Source: CAUZWH01 sp965247665
GTDB taxonomy: Bacteria; Pseudomonadota; Alphaproteobacteria; SHVV01
Assembly: GCA_965247665.1 (NCBI GenBank)
Contig: CBDFHH010000002.1
Coordinates: forward strand, 434,001 to 498,000
Length of the DNA stretch: 64,000 nt
Direction: 5' to 3'
Shown piece after piece: positions 53,011-62,426 of the stretch. The notes beneath the pieces are model-generated. The model had not been told where the DNA came from, did no database searches, and was given only the letters and a program-made list of their open reading frames with translations. Position 1 is the stretch's first letter; each line of letters starts with the position of its first letter. The position numbers and the translations under genes were made by a program.

Positions 53011-53252
53011 CAGTATTTGCGCGCCTCCTCGACGATCCGGCGCACCGAGAGCCCGCCGAGACTGTGAGTCTCCTGGAACGCCTTGAGGACGTCGATCGCA
53101 GACCGCACCTTTCCCGAATCGCGTTCCCGGAACGGGACCAGTTCGGCCACCGGGCGGTTATGCCTGGTGATGACGAAGCGCTCACCGGCCTCCACGCGCT
53201 GAAGCAGTTTGGGCAAATGGGTCTTGGCCTCGAATGCGCCGATCTCGGACAC
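53010..53252 (-). CDS. Phd/YefM-family antitoxin
   Basis: The 80-residue protein has the Phd pattern IGAFEAKTHLPKLLQRVEAG followed by FVITRHNRPVAELVPF, a DNA-binding N-terminus, then a toxin-binding tail. It lies directly before the PIN toxin gene and behind a near-perfect palindrome that should be its operator. Together they form a second type II module about 10 kb from the first, of a different antitoxin family. Confidence 0.88.
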   Translation of the reverse strand: MSEIGAFEAKTHLPKLLQRVEAGERFVITRHNRPVAELVPFRERDSGKVRSAIDVLKAFQETHSLGGLSVRRIVEEARKY

Positions 53253-53286
53253 GGCGTTTGCCTCCCGTGGTGATCCGTTTTGATTA

Positions 53287-53305
53287 GACCAGTCTCAGAC
53301 TGGTC
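53287..53305 (-). promoter_or_regulatory. Palindromic operator of the second toxin-antitoxin operon
   Basis: GACCAGTCT, one central base, then AGACTGGTC: a perfect 9-bp inverted repeat, 34 bases upstream of the antitoxin start. Phd-type antitoxins bind such sites to repress their operon. Confidence 0.7.
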
Positions 53306-53364
53306 CAAGCGCGTTGCACAGTCAAGCGATGCGAGGTCAGGGCGCTCTGCCGTTCGGTCGAGCG

Positions 53365-53430
53365 ACGCGCAAGCGCTACTCGGCCGAGGAACAGATCGGG
53401 ATCGTGCCGAACCGCCTGCGCGGCGAGGAC
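53365..53430 (+). mobile_element. IS3-family OrfA fragment
   Basis: TRKRYSAEEQIGIV and RLRGED match the N-terminus of an IS3-type OrfA (usual form: RRRFSAEEKIRIVLxGLRGED). Only about 22 residues remain before homology is lost. It sits beside the toxin-antitoxin operator. Confidence 0.5.
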
Positions 53431-53492
53431 CGCCCCCGCAACCCGCACCATGGCCCTCGCAGCAGCGCGGTCGCAACGACGATCGGGCGGAA

Positions 53493-54812
53493 TTACCGCG
53501 CCGCCGCCAACGAGCGTTCGTAGATCTCGCGGGAGTAGCCGCGCAGCAGCTCGGCGTCGGCCTCGTCGCTGCCGGCGTGCGGCGCACGCTTGACGATCTC
53601 GCGGGCGTAGATCGGCATCGGGCGCTCGTCGCAGACGATGCCGCAGGGATCGCCGCCGGCCGCCACGGTCTCGATCCCCTCGCGCACCATGCGCCGCAAC
53701 ATGGCAACGCCGCGATCGGAGGTGGCCAGATGCTCGGTGGCGTGGATGGCGATCGGCCGCTGGCCGATTTGGGCTTCGTAGTCGCCCGGGAAACGCTGCA
53801 TCTCCTCGTAATCGCGCCCGCCCGCGTTGCTGACATCGGCCGGCCAGGGCTTCTCGAAATAAGCCTCGGCTTCGTCGAGCTCGGTATAGACATAGGCGAA
53901 TTCGACCGTATTGGTGTCGTCGACCGGTACCCGCCAGCGGGTGGCGACGACACCGTATTCGGTTTCGTCGCTGTTGAGTTCGTCGAGAGGGAAGTGGGGC
54001 AAGCGGCAGAGCTGCACCACGTTGGGGCAGACGAACTCGATCGACCGCACCCAGATATGGTCGCCGACGCGTCGGGCCTCGTGACAAAGAATGCCCTGCG
54101 GCGTTTGCCAATAATCGTCCTCCCCCTCGATCGCCAGCTCTTCGACCAGCGCGCCGTCGTTGTCGAGGAATTGCGGGCCCGAGGTCTGAGCGTGGAGAAA
54201 CGCTTCGTGGACCTGGTCGACGACGTTGTCCATCACCTGCATCCAGTTGCAGGGTTTGGGGTTGCCGCCGGTTTTTTCGGCCATGGTCAGGCGCAGATTG
54301 CGATCCTCGAACTGGGGGAATTTGCGGAACGGCGGCTTCTTATCCGGCGGTCCCATATAGGCGAACACCAGCCCCTTGTGTTCGATGACCGGGTAGGCGC
54401 CGTGATAGAGCTTGCCGACATAGGGGTTGTTCTCGGGCTCCGCCGGAGCTTCGAGCAGCGCGCCGTCTACGTCGAACCGCCAGCCGTGATAGCAGCAGCG
54501 CAGGCCGCGCTCCTCGAGCTTGCCGAACTCGAGCGAGGTGCCGCGGTGCGAACAATGCCGCTCGAGCAGCCCGAGGTTGCCGGAGAGGTCCTTGAAGATC
54601 ACCAAATCCTCGCCAAGGATGCGGATCGCCACCGGCAGGTCGCCCAGCATCTGGGTCTGCGCCACCGGATGCCAAAAGCGCCGGAGGTATTCGCCGCACG
54701 GCGTGCCCGGCCCAACCCGGACCAATTCCTCGTCGGGCGGCGGCAGCTCGGCCTGTTCGTAGGCGCCGAACGGCGTGGACAGGAAACGTGCCCTGGTTGC
54801 CATCGCGGTCAT
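53493..54812 (-). CDS. Rieske non-heme iron oxygenase, alpha subunit-like (copy 1)
   Basis: The 439-residue protein has the Rieske cluster ligands C87/H89 (HCSHRG) and C106/H109 (RCCYHGW), the mononuclear iron motif DNVVDQVHEAFLH and the bridging Asp within it. It is close to the protein at 60077 and to the partial one at 63837: all share the opening VGPGTPxGEYLRRFWHPVA. This subgroup resembles phthalate 4,5-dioxygenase-like and O-demethylase-type oxygenases. The start overlaps the VOC gene stop as ATGA. No ferredoxin or reductase gene is in the window, so electrons come from elsewhere. Confidence 0.9.
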   Translation of the reverse strand: MTAMATRARFLSTPFGAYEQAELPPPDEELVRVGPGTPCGEYLRRFWHPVAQTQMLGDLPVAIRILGEDLVIFKDLSGNLGLLERHCSHRGTSLEFGKLEERGLRCCYHGWRFDVDGALLEAPAEPENNPYVGKLYHGAYPVIEHKGLVFAYMGPPDKKPPFRKFPQFEDRNLRLTMAEKTGGNPKPCNWMQVMDNVVDQVHEAFLHAQTSGPQFLDNDGALVEELAIEGEDDYWQTPQGILCHEARRVGDHIWVRSIEFVCPNVVQLCRLPHFPLDELNSDETEYGVVATRWRVPVDDTNTVEFAYVYTELDEAEAYFEKPWPADVSNAGGRDYEEMQRFPGDYEAQIGQRPIAIHATEHLATSDRGVAMLRRMVREGIETVAAGGDPCGIVCDERPMPIYAREIVKRAPHAGSDEADAELLRGYSREIYERSLAAAR

Positions 54813-55768
54813 GCCAGATAGATCCCGTTGTCGCCGGCCAGCGTCGCCGGGTCCGGCCGCGCGCCTCGATCGACATAGAAGTTGATGCGCAGGCCGTCAG
54901 GGTCGCGGATCACGACGGCGCGGCGGCTCGGGTGGTCGATCTCGATTTCGATGCCGACGCCGTCCCGCTTGGCACGGGCCAGCGAGGCTTCGAGGTCGTC
55001 GACATCGACGCAAGCGAAGTTCATGTGGTGGAACTGTGCCGATCGCGTATCGCCGGCGCGGTAGATCGTCAGGTCGCGCAGGCCGAGGGCGCCGGAGAAC
55101 ACGGTGCAGGCCGACCCGGCGCCGCCGATCGTCGGCACCAGCCCGACCTGGTCGGTGTAGAAGTCGAGCACCCCGTCATAGTCGTCCACCACCAAGCAAC
55201 AGCCGGTGATTTTGATCGGGTGGAATATCGCGTCCTCGACGCGGACGATCTCGGGATCGGGAACGTAGTTGGGCACCGGGTCCGGCGGCGTCATACCCGG
55301 TACCCACTGAACGTTGGGGTCGTGGACGTCGCCGGTGCGGTCGCGCCACCAGCGCTTCTTGGTGTCGGCATACATTTCGTTGAGGAAACCGTCGGGGTCC
55401 TTGAAATAGACCGAGTGCGAGATGTCGTGGTCGAACATGTAGTCGAAGGTGATGCCGTCGGCGGTGGCACTTTCATAGCCGGCGACGAGATCGACCTGGT
55501 TTTCCAACTCCCAACCCATGTGGAACAGGCCGACGCCGGCGGCACCGGACATGGGGTTGGCAATCTCGACCATACCGATGTCGTGATGGGTGTTGCCGTT
55601 GTTCAGGAAGCCGGCGCCGATCGGCGGCCGGCGGTAGGCTTCGGACAGGCCCACCACCTGGTTGTAGAAGATCATCGAGCGATCGAGCTCGCCGACGAAG
55701 ATGTTGGCGTGGCCGATCCGACGCGGCTGGAAATAGGGTTGCGAAGCGACTTCGCTGGCGACCGTCAT
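54809..55768 (-). CDS. Two-domain VOC (extradiol dioxygenase-like) protein (copy 1)
   Basis: The 319-residue protein has two glyoxalase/extradiol modules: PRRIGHANIFVGELDRSMIF, HHDIGMVEI, GLFHMGWELE and FLNEMYADT in the first, FHPIKITGCCLVVDDYDGVL and FHHMNFACVDVDDLEAS in the second. His/His/Glu ligands of a type I extradiol site can be picked out in domain 1 more clearly than in domain 2. It probably cleaves a catechol-like ring made by the coupled Rieske enzyme. GGAGGTTAAAG precedes ATG 55768. Copy 2 is at 57135. Confidence 0.83.
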   Translation of the reverse strand: MTVASEVASQPYFQPRRIGHANIFVGELDRSMIFYNQVVGLSEAYRRPPIGAGFLNNGNTHHDIGMVEIANPMSGAAGVGLFHMGWELENQVDLVAGYESATADGITFDYMFDHDISHSVYFKDPDGFLNEMYADTKKRWWRDRTGDVHDPNVQWVPGMTPPDPVPNYVPDPEIVRVEDAIFHPIKITGCCLVVDDYDGVLDFYTDQVGLVPTIGGAGSACTVFSGALGLRDLTIYRAGDTRSAQFHHMNFACVDVDDLEASLARAKRDGVGIEIEIDHPSRRAVVIRDPDGLRINFYVDRGARPDPATLAGDNGIYLA

Positions 55769-55988
55769 CTTTAACCTCCCGCGACGAATGCCGATATGGT
55801 TATAGTAGCGCATTGGCGGGCACGGGGTCATCGCCGCCGACACGGCACCGAGGTCGGGTTTGTATTCCGGTAACGGCCCCGAGTTCCGGATGACCCGCGA
55901 GACTGCCACGACCTCGAGAACGCGCGCCGCAAGCTCCGAGGGCGACACGCGGATAAAGGACGATGCACGGCGTAGAGCGAGGCACCCC

Positions 55989-57092
55989 ATGACCGACAAG
56001 TTTCCCCGCATCGTGTCCGCCGATTCCCACGTCAACGAACCCGTCGATCTCTGGGTCAATGCGATGGGCGACACATACGGCGACAGCACCCCTCGCCTGG
56101 TCGATGAATATCGCGGCGAGAAAGGCCGCTTTTTCTTTACCGGCTTGCGGGTGATGAGCCTCGCCGACGACGAAAAGGAGATCAGCGACATGGGCCTCGA
56201 CGTCGCGGTCGGCTACGAGCCGGGCCCGCGCCTCGAATTCCAGCGTCGCGCCGGCGTCGATTGCGAACTGATCTACCCCACCTTCGGGCTGCACCAGCTG
56301 GTTGGTCCCGATCGGCCGGCGATGCGCGCGGCCTGCGCGATCTACAACGACTGGGCTGCCGAGTTCTGCTCGCACGATCGCGCAAGGCTGATTCCGATCG
56401 CTACGGTGCCCTCCGACGATCCCGAATGGGCGGTGGCGGAGATGAGTCGCTGCCGCGACAAGGGTCATATCGGCGCGATGATCAGCCTACAGGCGCCCAA
56501 GGGTTGCCCGCTCTACCGCGATCCGATGTACGACCCGATCTGGGCGGCGGCCCGGGATCTCAAGATGTCGATTACCCTGCATTTGGCGACCGGGCGCCGC
56601 AAGACCTCGATTCAGGCGGCGGTCGACGGCGATTTCGACGGGCTTGCCGGGGTCTATCTGGCGACCCGCACCGAGATCATGGAGGTGCTCGCCGACGAGT
56701 TCATCTGGGGCGGCATCTTCGACCGGTTTCCGGGGCTGGAGATCGTCTGCAGCGAGTTCGAGATCTCATGGATCCCGTTCTTCACCGCCAAGATGGACGA
56801 GATGCAGTTCGCCATGGGCCACCGTTTCGAGCTGCCCAAGCTCGATATGCCGGCCCACGCTTACGTCACCGAACGCTGCTGGCACGTGCTGATCAATGAC
56901 CGTTTCGCGGCCGAGACGATCAAGATTATCGGACCCGACCGTATCCTCTGGGGCTCGGACTTTCCGCATGTGCGCTCGATCGGCCTCAACGCGGAACGCT
57001 TTGTCGACTCGTTGCTCGAGGGGCTCGACGACGATCAGAAGCGCCGCGTCGCTGCACAGAACTGCGAACAACTCTTAACTGCGATAAACTAG
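55989..57092 (+). CDS. Amidohydrolase family 2 protein (copy B)
   Basis: The 367-residue TIM-barrel protein has the opening IVSADSHVNEPVDLW, a metal-type His in MSITLHLATGR, GGIFDRFPGLEIVCSEFE and LWGSDFPHVRS with the conserved Asp. Relatives decarboxylate or hydrolyse ring-cleavage products (ACMSD and LigW/LigY-like proteins). It is divergent from the Rieske-VOC pair and 42 bases ahead of VOC copy 2, so hydrolysis or decarboxylation after ring opening is the likely step. Paralogous to 26732. Confidence 0.87.
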   Translation: MTDKFPRIVSADSHVNEPVDLWVNAMGDTYGDSTPRLVDEYRGEKGRFFFTGLRVMSLADDEKEISDMGLDVAVGYEPGPRLEFQRRAGVDCELIYPTFGLHQLVGPDRPAMRAACAIYNDWAAEFCSHDRARLIPIATVPSDDPEWAVAEMSRCRDKGHIGAMISLQAPKGCPLYRDPMYDPIWAAARDLKMSITLHLATGRRKTSIQAAVDGDFDGLAGVYLATRTEIMEVLADEFIWGGIFDRFPGLEIVCSEFEISWIPFFTAKMDEMQFAMGHRFELPKLDMPAHAYVTERCWHVLINDRFAAETIKIIGPDRILWGSDFPHVRSIGLNAERFVDSLLEGLDDDQKRRVAAQNCEQLLTAIN

Positions 57093-57134
57093 AACCGAGC
57101 CGGCGAGAGAGCCCGACGCAAAGGAGAGCGAAAC

Positions 57135-58112
57135 ATGGCGGTCCAGGAACACGACGCACCGAACGACGCACATGTCGACTACTACTATCGGCCGCGGCGT
57201 ATCGGCCATTGCAACATCTATGTCGGGGTGCTCGACCCGTCGATGGACTTCTACACCAACGTCGTCGGTCTGCGCGAAGCCTACCGGCGGCCCGCGCTCA
57301 ATGCCGGGTTCCTAACCAACGGCAACACCCACCACGACATCGGCATGGTCGATGTGATCGGCGCGCGCGGACGCGGCTACACACCGGGCCTCAACCACCT
57401 CGCCTGGGAGCTGGAGACCCAGGTCGATCTTGTCGAAGGGTTCAAGCGGGCGATCGCCGACGGCGTCGAGTATGACCGCACGATCGACCACGAAATCTCC
57501 CACTCGGCCTACAACAAAGACCCCGACGGCAACGTCAACGAGGTCTACGCCGATACCAAAATGCGCTGGTACAAGGAACGCTTCGGCGACGTGAGGAAGC
57601 CGAATCCGCCCTGGTATCCCGGCGACATCGAGCCCGACGACGGCATCAACTACGAGATCGATCCCGAGACCGTGCGCGTCGAGGGCGCCGTGTTTCATCC
57701 GGTCAAGATCACCGGCGCTTGCATGGTGTTCGACGACTACGAAGCCAACTACGACTACTACAGCAACCAGATCGGCCTGACCCCGACGTTGGGCGGCCCC
57801 GATGCGCCCTATGCGGCGCTTGGCGGCACCTGCGGTATACGCGACCTGTCGTTGTTCCGCAGCCGCGCGGGGCGCGAGCGCGGCCTTCACCACATGAACT
57901 TCCTGTGCTTCGACGAGCGGGATCTCGAGCAATCGATCGCCCGGGCCAAGCAGGACGGCATCGACATCGTCTGCGAGATCGATCATCCCAGCCGCCGCGC
58001 CGTGGTGATCAACAGCCCGGACCGGCTCAAGATCAACTTCTATGTCGACCGCACCGACGAACCGCCCGATCTCGACGGAGTCGACGAAGAGCTCGCGATC
58101 TATCTGGTCTGA
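57135..58112 (+). CDS. Two-domain VOC (extradiol dioxygenase-like) protein (copy 2)
   Basis: The 325-residue paralogue of the 54809 protein shows RPRRIGHCNIYVGVLDPSMD, HHDIGMVDV, LNHLAWELETQVDLV and NVNEVYADT in domain 1, and FHPVKITGACMVFDDY and LHHMNFLCFDERDLEQS in domain 2. The N-terminal insert (DYYYRPRR) is shared. AAGGAGAG precedes the ATG. Two VOC copies on opposite strands around the amidohydrolase gene suggest two related substrates or successive ring cleavages. Confidence 0.83.
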   Translation: MAVQEHDAPNDAHVDYYYRPRRIGHCNIYVGVLDPSMDFYTNVVGLREAYRRPALNAGFLTNGNTHHDIGMVDVIGARGRGYTPGLNHLAWELETQVDLVEGFKRAIADGVEYDRTIDHEISHSAYNKDPDGNVNEVYADTKMRWYKERFGDVRKPNPPWYPGDIEPDDGINYEIDPETVRVEGAVFHPVKITGACMVFDDYEANYDYYSNQIGLTPTLGGPDAPYAALGGTCGIRDLSLFRSRAGRERGLHHMNFLCFDERDLEQSIARAKQDGIDIVCEIDHPSRRAVVINSPDRLKINFYVDRTDEPPDLDGVDEELAIYLV

Positions 58113-58181
58113 CGTATCAGCGCACCGGGCGGTGCCGGCGCCCACTTTGGGCGGCGACTTTTTCCTTCCGGGAGGATCGTC

Positions 58182-58652
58182 GTGGGGCAGGTCGAAGACA
58201 GGATCAGGGCGCTCGGCCTCGAGGTGCCGCAAGTGTTCGCGTTTCCCAATGCCAACCGTACGGGCTGCGTCCCGGTCGGCGAGCTGCTGTTCGTCAGCGG
58301 TCATGGTCCGGCCGCGATCGAAGGCGTGAAGCTGGCCGGCAAGGTCGGCGGCGAGGTGAGCGAGGAAGAAGCCGTATTGTCGGCACGCGCCTGCGCGCTC
58401 AGCATGCTGGCTTCGGTCAAGGCCGAGATCAGCGATCTCGACAGAATCGTCAAAGTGGTCGAGCTCCTGGGCATGGTCAACTCGGCGCCGGGCTTCAACC
58501 GTCAGTTCGCGGTGATCGACGGGGCCTCCAACTTCCTTGTCGAGATTTTCGGCTCGGAAGCGGGACAGCACGCGCGTGCCGCGGTCGGCATGGCCGAGCT
58601 ACCGCGCGACATCCCGGTCGAAATCAAGGGCGTGTTCAGGATCAACGCCTAG
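58182..58652 (+). CDS. RidA family protein (copy B)
   Basis: The 156-residue protein has the RidA fold in its longer subgroup form: GCVPVGELLFVSGHGP, ACALSMLASVKAEISDLD, VKVVELLGMVNSAPGF and a C-terminal GSEAGQHARAAVGMAELPRD with the substrate-binding Arg. It starts at GTG 58182 behind GGGAGG. In catabolic clusters such proteins often hydrolyse enamine or imine intermediates, so nitrogen may be present in the substrate of this cluster. Confidence 0.87.
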   Translation: MGQVEDRIRALGLEVPQVFAFPNANRTGCVPVGELLFVSGHGPAAIEGVKLAGKVGGEVSEEEAVLSARACALSMLASVKAEISDLDRIVKVVELLGMVNSAPGFNRQFAVIDGASNFLVEIFGSEAGQHARAAVGMAELPRDIPVEIKGVFRINA

Positions 58653-58875
58653 CTGGAGGCCCGCCGCTTATGCGAGAGAAGCCGGAGTGATCGAAATCGC
58701 ACCACCGCCGGAAGCCCGCAACCGCTTTCCTGCGGACCAAACCCGGTCCTCCCTATCGGACTATCCCGTTACCCCGACGCAGGGCGAGGATCGGGCCCGG
58801 TCCCGGGCCATCCCTTTGTCCCCTGCCCGCGGTCGGGTAAGGTGATCATGTGACCAAAGGTCAGGAGCCGGCGAT

Positions 58876-60060
58876 ATGACAGCTCTCGCAGACAAGACAC
58901 GGCCGGCCGGATTTACCAGCCGCTTCCATCCGGTTGCGGAGCACTCCTACACGCTGCCGGCGCACTACTACTACGACCCCGAGGTGGCCGTGCGCGAGCG
59001 CGAGGAAATCTGGTTCAAGAGCTGGCTGCTGGCGGGCTACCTCGCCGACCTGCAGAACCCCGGCGACTACATCACCAGCCAGATCCTCGATCAGCTTGTC
59101 TTCGTTATCCGCGGCAAGGATATGAAACTGCGCGCGTACTACAATGTGTGCATGCACCGCGGCCACGTGCTGCTCGAGGGCAAGGACAATGTGCGCATGA
59201 TCACCTGTCCGTTCCACGCCTGGACCTACGACGATCAGGGTGCGCTCAAGGCGGCCGGCAACGCCGAGAACGTGGCCGATTTCGACCACGCCGATTTCAC
59301 GCTGTCGCCGCTGCGAGTTGAAGAATTCCTGCATATGGCGTTCGTCAATCTCGATCTCGACGCGCCGTCGCTGGCGAGCCAGGCCGGTGGCCTCGCCGAC
59401 ATGGTCAACGAGGTGCTGCCCAACCTGCACGAGCTCAAGCATGTGCGGCGCGACACCTACGAGCTGCGCGCCAACTGGAAGCTGATGGGCGATCAGCTCG
59501 AGTGCTATCACTGCCCGGTGATCCATCCCCAGGTGATGGGAAGCGAGGAGTCCTATCTCGACCTCAGCTTCGATTCGCAGGAGCACGGCATCTGGTCGGT
59601 CGACATCAGCTGGGGCAGCGACGAGGTGATCGAGAAGATCCGCAAGATCCTGCCGTTCGACATCGGTCCGGATTCGCTGGTCAGGAACGTCTACATCTGG
59701 TTCCTGTGGCCGAACCTCATCGTCATGACGCATCACGGGGCGCCCAACTTCAAGGTCGCGCAAATCCTGCCGACTGCGATTGACAACATGATCCGCCACA
59801 TCGACCATTTCGTGCTAAACGATCCGCCGACCGAGTATGAGCTGGCGCAGATGGACAACCATATGAACACCGCCGTGCCGCAGGATCGCGACTCGATCGA
59901 GAAGCAGATGGTCGGCATCCGCTCCAAGGGCTATACCCAAGGGCGGCTGATGGTCGACGCCGAGCACTCCTGGCGCAGCGAGCACGGCGTGCACTTCTTC
60001 GACGACATGGTGTGGCATGCGCTCAACGGTGACGCTTACGAAGTCGATGGAAACGCCTAG
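58876..60060 (+). CDS. Rieske oxygenase alpha subunit, GbcA/CntA-like subgroup
   Basis: The 394-residue protein has Rieske ligands C92/H94 (VCMHRG) and C111/H114 (CPFHAWTY) and iron ligands in GDQLECYHCPVIHP. The opening SYTLPAHYYYDPEVAVREREEIW and the PFHAWTYDDQGALKAAGN segment resemble the aliphatic-amine branch (glycine betaine demethylase GbcA, carnitine oxygenase CntA) more than phthalate-type enzymes. That would tie this cluster to the carnitine genes at the left end, but this rests on motif resemblance alone. AGGAG lies 10 bases before the ATG. Confidence 0.83.
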   Translation: MTALADKTRPAGFTSRFHPVAEHSYTLPAHYYYDPEVAVREREEIWFKSWLLAGYLADLQNPGDYITSQILDQLVFVIRGKDMKLRAYYNVCMHRGHVLLEGKDNVRMITCPFHAWTYDDQGALKAAGNAENVADFDHADFTLSPLRVEEFLHMAFVNLDLDAPSLASQAGGLADMVNEVLPNLHELKHVRRDTYELRANWKLMGDQLECYHCPVIHPQVMGSEESYLDLSFDSQEHGIWSVDISWGSDEVIEKIRKILPFDIGPDSLVRNVYIWFLWPNLIVMTHHGAPNFKVAQILPTAIDNMIRHIDHFVLNDPPTEYELAQMDNHMNTAVPQDRDSIEKQMVGIRSKGYTQGRLMVDAEHSWRSEHGVHFFDDMVWHALNGDAYEVDGNA

Positions 60061-60076
60061 GACCGGGTGCGTTTGA

Positions 60077-61432
60077 ATGCAGGAGCTGAGCCGCCGTCTC
60101 ACCGAACCGTTCAGTGCCTACCACCGTGCGGTGGTCCCGAAAGTCGACCGGGAACTGACCGAAGTCGGGCCCGGTACGCCGGGTGGCGAGTATTTGAGGC
60201 GCTTTTGGCATCCGGTTGCCCACGCCGATCAGCTTGGCGACCTGCCGATCCCGATCCGCATCCTCGGCGAAGACCTCGTCTTGTTCCGCGACAAGAGCGG
60301 CGCTGTCGGGCTGCTGGAGCGTCATTGCGCCCACCGCGGCACCTCGCTCGAGTTCGGCAAGATCGAGGAGCGCGGCATCCGCTGCTGCTACCATGGCTGG
60401 CTGTTCGCCACCGACGGCAAGGTGCTCGAAGCACCGGCCGAGCCCGGAGCCAATCCCTACGCCGGCAAGCTCTACCAGGGCGCCTACCCCGTGCACGAGT
60501 TCAGCGGTCTGGTGTTCGCCTATATGGGGCCGCCGTCGCTCGAGCCGTCGTTCCCGATGTTCGACCTTTACGACCAGCCGGGCGTGCTGATGGGCCACGG
60601 CGAAACCGACATTCGCGGCAACGTCAAACCGTGCAACTGGCTACAGATCATGGACAATGTGGTCGACCAGGTGCACGAACCGTTCCTGCACGCGCGCCAC
60701 AGCGGCATCCAGTTCCTCGATACCAACGGCCGCGAAGTCAGCGAGTTGTTGGAACTGGGCGAGCCCGACTGGTTCGAGACTCCGACCGGGCTTCTGTGTC
60801 ACGAATCGCGGCGAGTCGGCGATTCGGTTTGGGTGCGCTCGATGGAGTATATCTACCCCAATATCGCCCTGGTCTGCACCTCGCCGTCGCTCCCACCGCA
60901 ATACCCGCCGGGCGAGGACGAGCTGTCGTTCCTGCCGCAGCTGATCCGTTGGCGGGTGCCGATCGACGACATCCATACCACCGAGTTCGCGTTCATCTTC
61001 TATCCCGAAGGTGGCGAAAACCGCTACGTCTCCAACCCGATTCCCGGCACCCTCTCGAATTACGGCGGCCGCCCCTATGAAGAACGCCAGCGCTACCCTG
61101 GCGACTACGATGCCCAGGTGAGTCAGCGGTCGATCGCCGTGCACGCCTGCGAGCATCTGGCTTCGACCGACAAGGGCGTGGCGTTCATGCGGCGCATGGT
61201 GCGCGAGGGGATCGAAACCGCGGCTCAGGGCAACGACCCGCGCGGCGTGATTCGGGGCGACACCGTGGCCGTTCCGACTCACGCCAACGAGACCATTCGC
61301 CGCGTCGCCCATGCCGGTTCCGACGAGGCTGAACGCGCGCTGCTGCACGCAGTGTCGCGCGAGGTTTGCGAGCGCTCCTTCGCGACCCCGCCTGCAATCG
61401 TCAGACGGCAACGGGCGCTCGCGGCCGAATAG
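60077..61432 (+). CDS. Rieske non-heme iron oxygenase, alpha subunit-like (copy 2)
   Basis: The 451-residue protein has Rieske ligands C84/H86 and C103/H106 and the iron motif DNVVDQVHEPFLHARH. It is a paralogue of the 53493 and 63837 proteins. It begins 16 bases after the GbcA-like gene, so the two are co-transcribed. Such pairs of unlike Rieske enzymes could act in sequence on one molecule. GCAGGAG-type sites are weak here; ATG 60077 is chosen from homology. Confidence 0.9.
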   Translation: MQELSRRLTEPFSAYHRAVVPKVDRELTEVGPGTPGGEYLRRFWHPVAHADQLGDLPIPIRILGEDLVLFRDKSGAVGLLERHCAHRGTSLEFGKIEERGIRCCYHGWLFATDGKVLEAPAEPGANPYAGKLYQGAYPVHEFSGLVFAYMGPPSLEPSFPMFDLYDQPGVLMGHGETDIRGNVKPCNWLQIMDNVVDQVHEPFLHARHSGIQFLDTNGREVSELLELGEPDWFETPTGLLCHESRRVGDSVWVRSMEYIYPNIALVCTSPSLPPQYPPGEDELSFLPQLIRWRVPIDDIHTTEFAFIFYPEGGENRYVSNPIPGTLSNYGGRPYEERQRYPGDYDAQVSQRSIAVHACEHLASTDKGVAFMRRMVREGIETAAQGNDPRGVIRGDTVAVPTHANETIRRVAHAGSDEAERALLHAVSREVCERSFATPPAIVRRQRALAAE

Positions 61433-61525
61433 CCGATCGACAAAGCCGCAAATCCCAACCGCCGGCGCCCGGTCGTGCCACGGTCGCCGCTTGAAGCAAA
61501 CCGGCCGCCGAGGAGTGACCTGACC

Positions 61526-62380
61526 ATGAACTATTCGAGGTTTCGGGTCGCGCCGATCTCGGGCGCGCTCGGCGCCGAGATCTTCGACATCGATCTGTCG
61601 GGCGAACTCGACAACGCGAGCATGGACGAGATCCACCGAGCGCTTGCCGAATACCTCGTCCTGCTGTTTCGCGATCAGGAGCTCTCGGTCGAGCAGCAGC
61701 GGGCCTTCGCCGGCCGCTTCGGCAAGCTGATTCCCCACCCCTATGTGACCGGAGTCGACGAAGATCCCAACCAATTCGAGATCGTACGCGAGCCGGGCGA
61801 AAGCTATGGCTGGGACAACTACTACCACTCCGACCTGATGTTCCTGGAGCTGCCGCCGATGGGGTCGGTACTGTACGGCGTCGAAGTACCGCCCTACGGC
61901 GCCGACACCGAGTTCTGCAACATGTACCTCGCCTATGAGGCGCTGTCGGAGGGGCTGCAGCGAATGCTCGAGCGCTTACGCGGCGTCAACGAATCCGGCG
62001 ATCCCAAGCAATGGTCGGACAAGTATGCCGGCATGCACGAGCTTACCAACGCGCCGCGATGGGCAACCCATCCGGTGGTCCGCGTCCATCCGGTAACCAG
62101 GCGCAAGGCGCTCTACCTCAGCCCGGCGTTCACCACGCGGTTCGACGGCATGACCGAGGTCGAGAGCCAACCGCTGATCGATTACCTCTACCGGCACTGC
62201 ACCCAGTCACGCTTCGGTTGCCGGTTGCATTGGCGGCAGGGGTCGTTGGCGCTGTGGGACAACCGCGCCAGCCTGCACCACGCCATAGCCGACTATTTCG
62301 GCGAGGTCGCCAGCCACCGTCGGGTGATGCGCCGCGCCACCATCGAAGGCGAGAGGCCGTTGGGAGTCGGAGACATTTAG
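61526..62380 (+). CDS. TauD/TfdA family 2-oxoglutarate dioxygenase (copy B)
   Basis: The 284-residue enzyme has the HxD motif in YYHSDLMFLELPP, the distal His in NRASLHHAIADY and the opening FRVAPISGALGAEIFDIDLSG. GAGGAG lies before ATG 61526. It ends the rightward catabolic operon. TauD copy A at 40375 also sits beside a RidA gene, so the TauD/RidA pairing may be functional. Confidence 0.9.
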   Translation: MNYSRFRVAPISGALGAEIFDIDLSGELDNASMDEIHRALAEYLVLLFRDQELSVEQQRAFAGRFGKLIPHPYVTGVDEDPNQFEIVREPGESYGWDNYYHSDLMFLELPPMGSVLYGVEVPPYGADTEFCNMYLAYEALSEGLQRMLERLRGVNESGDPKQWSDKYAGMHELTNAPRWATHPVVRVHPVTRRKALYLSPAFTTRFDGMTEVESQPLIDYLYRHCTQSRFGCRLHWRQGSLALWDNRASLHHAIADYFGEVASHRRVMRRATIEGERPLGVGDI

Positions 62381-62426
62381 GGGCCGGGATGCCGGCGCCG
62401 GCTCGAGACAGTCGTCGACGGGATGG

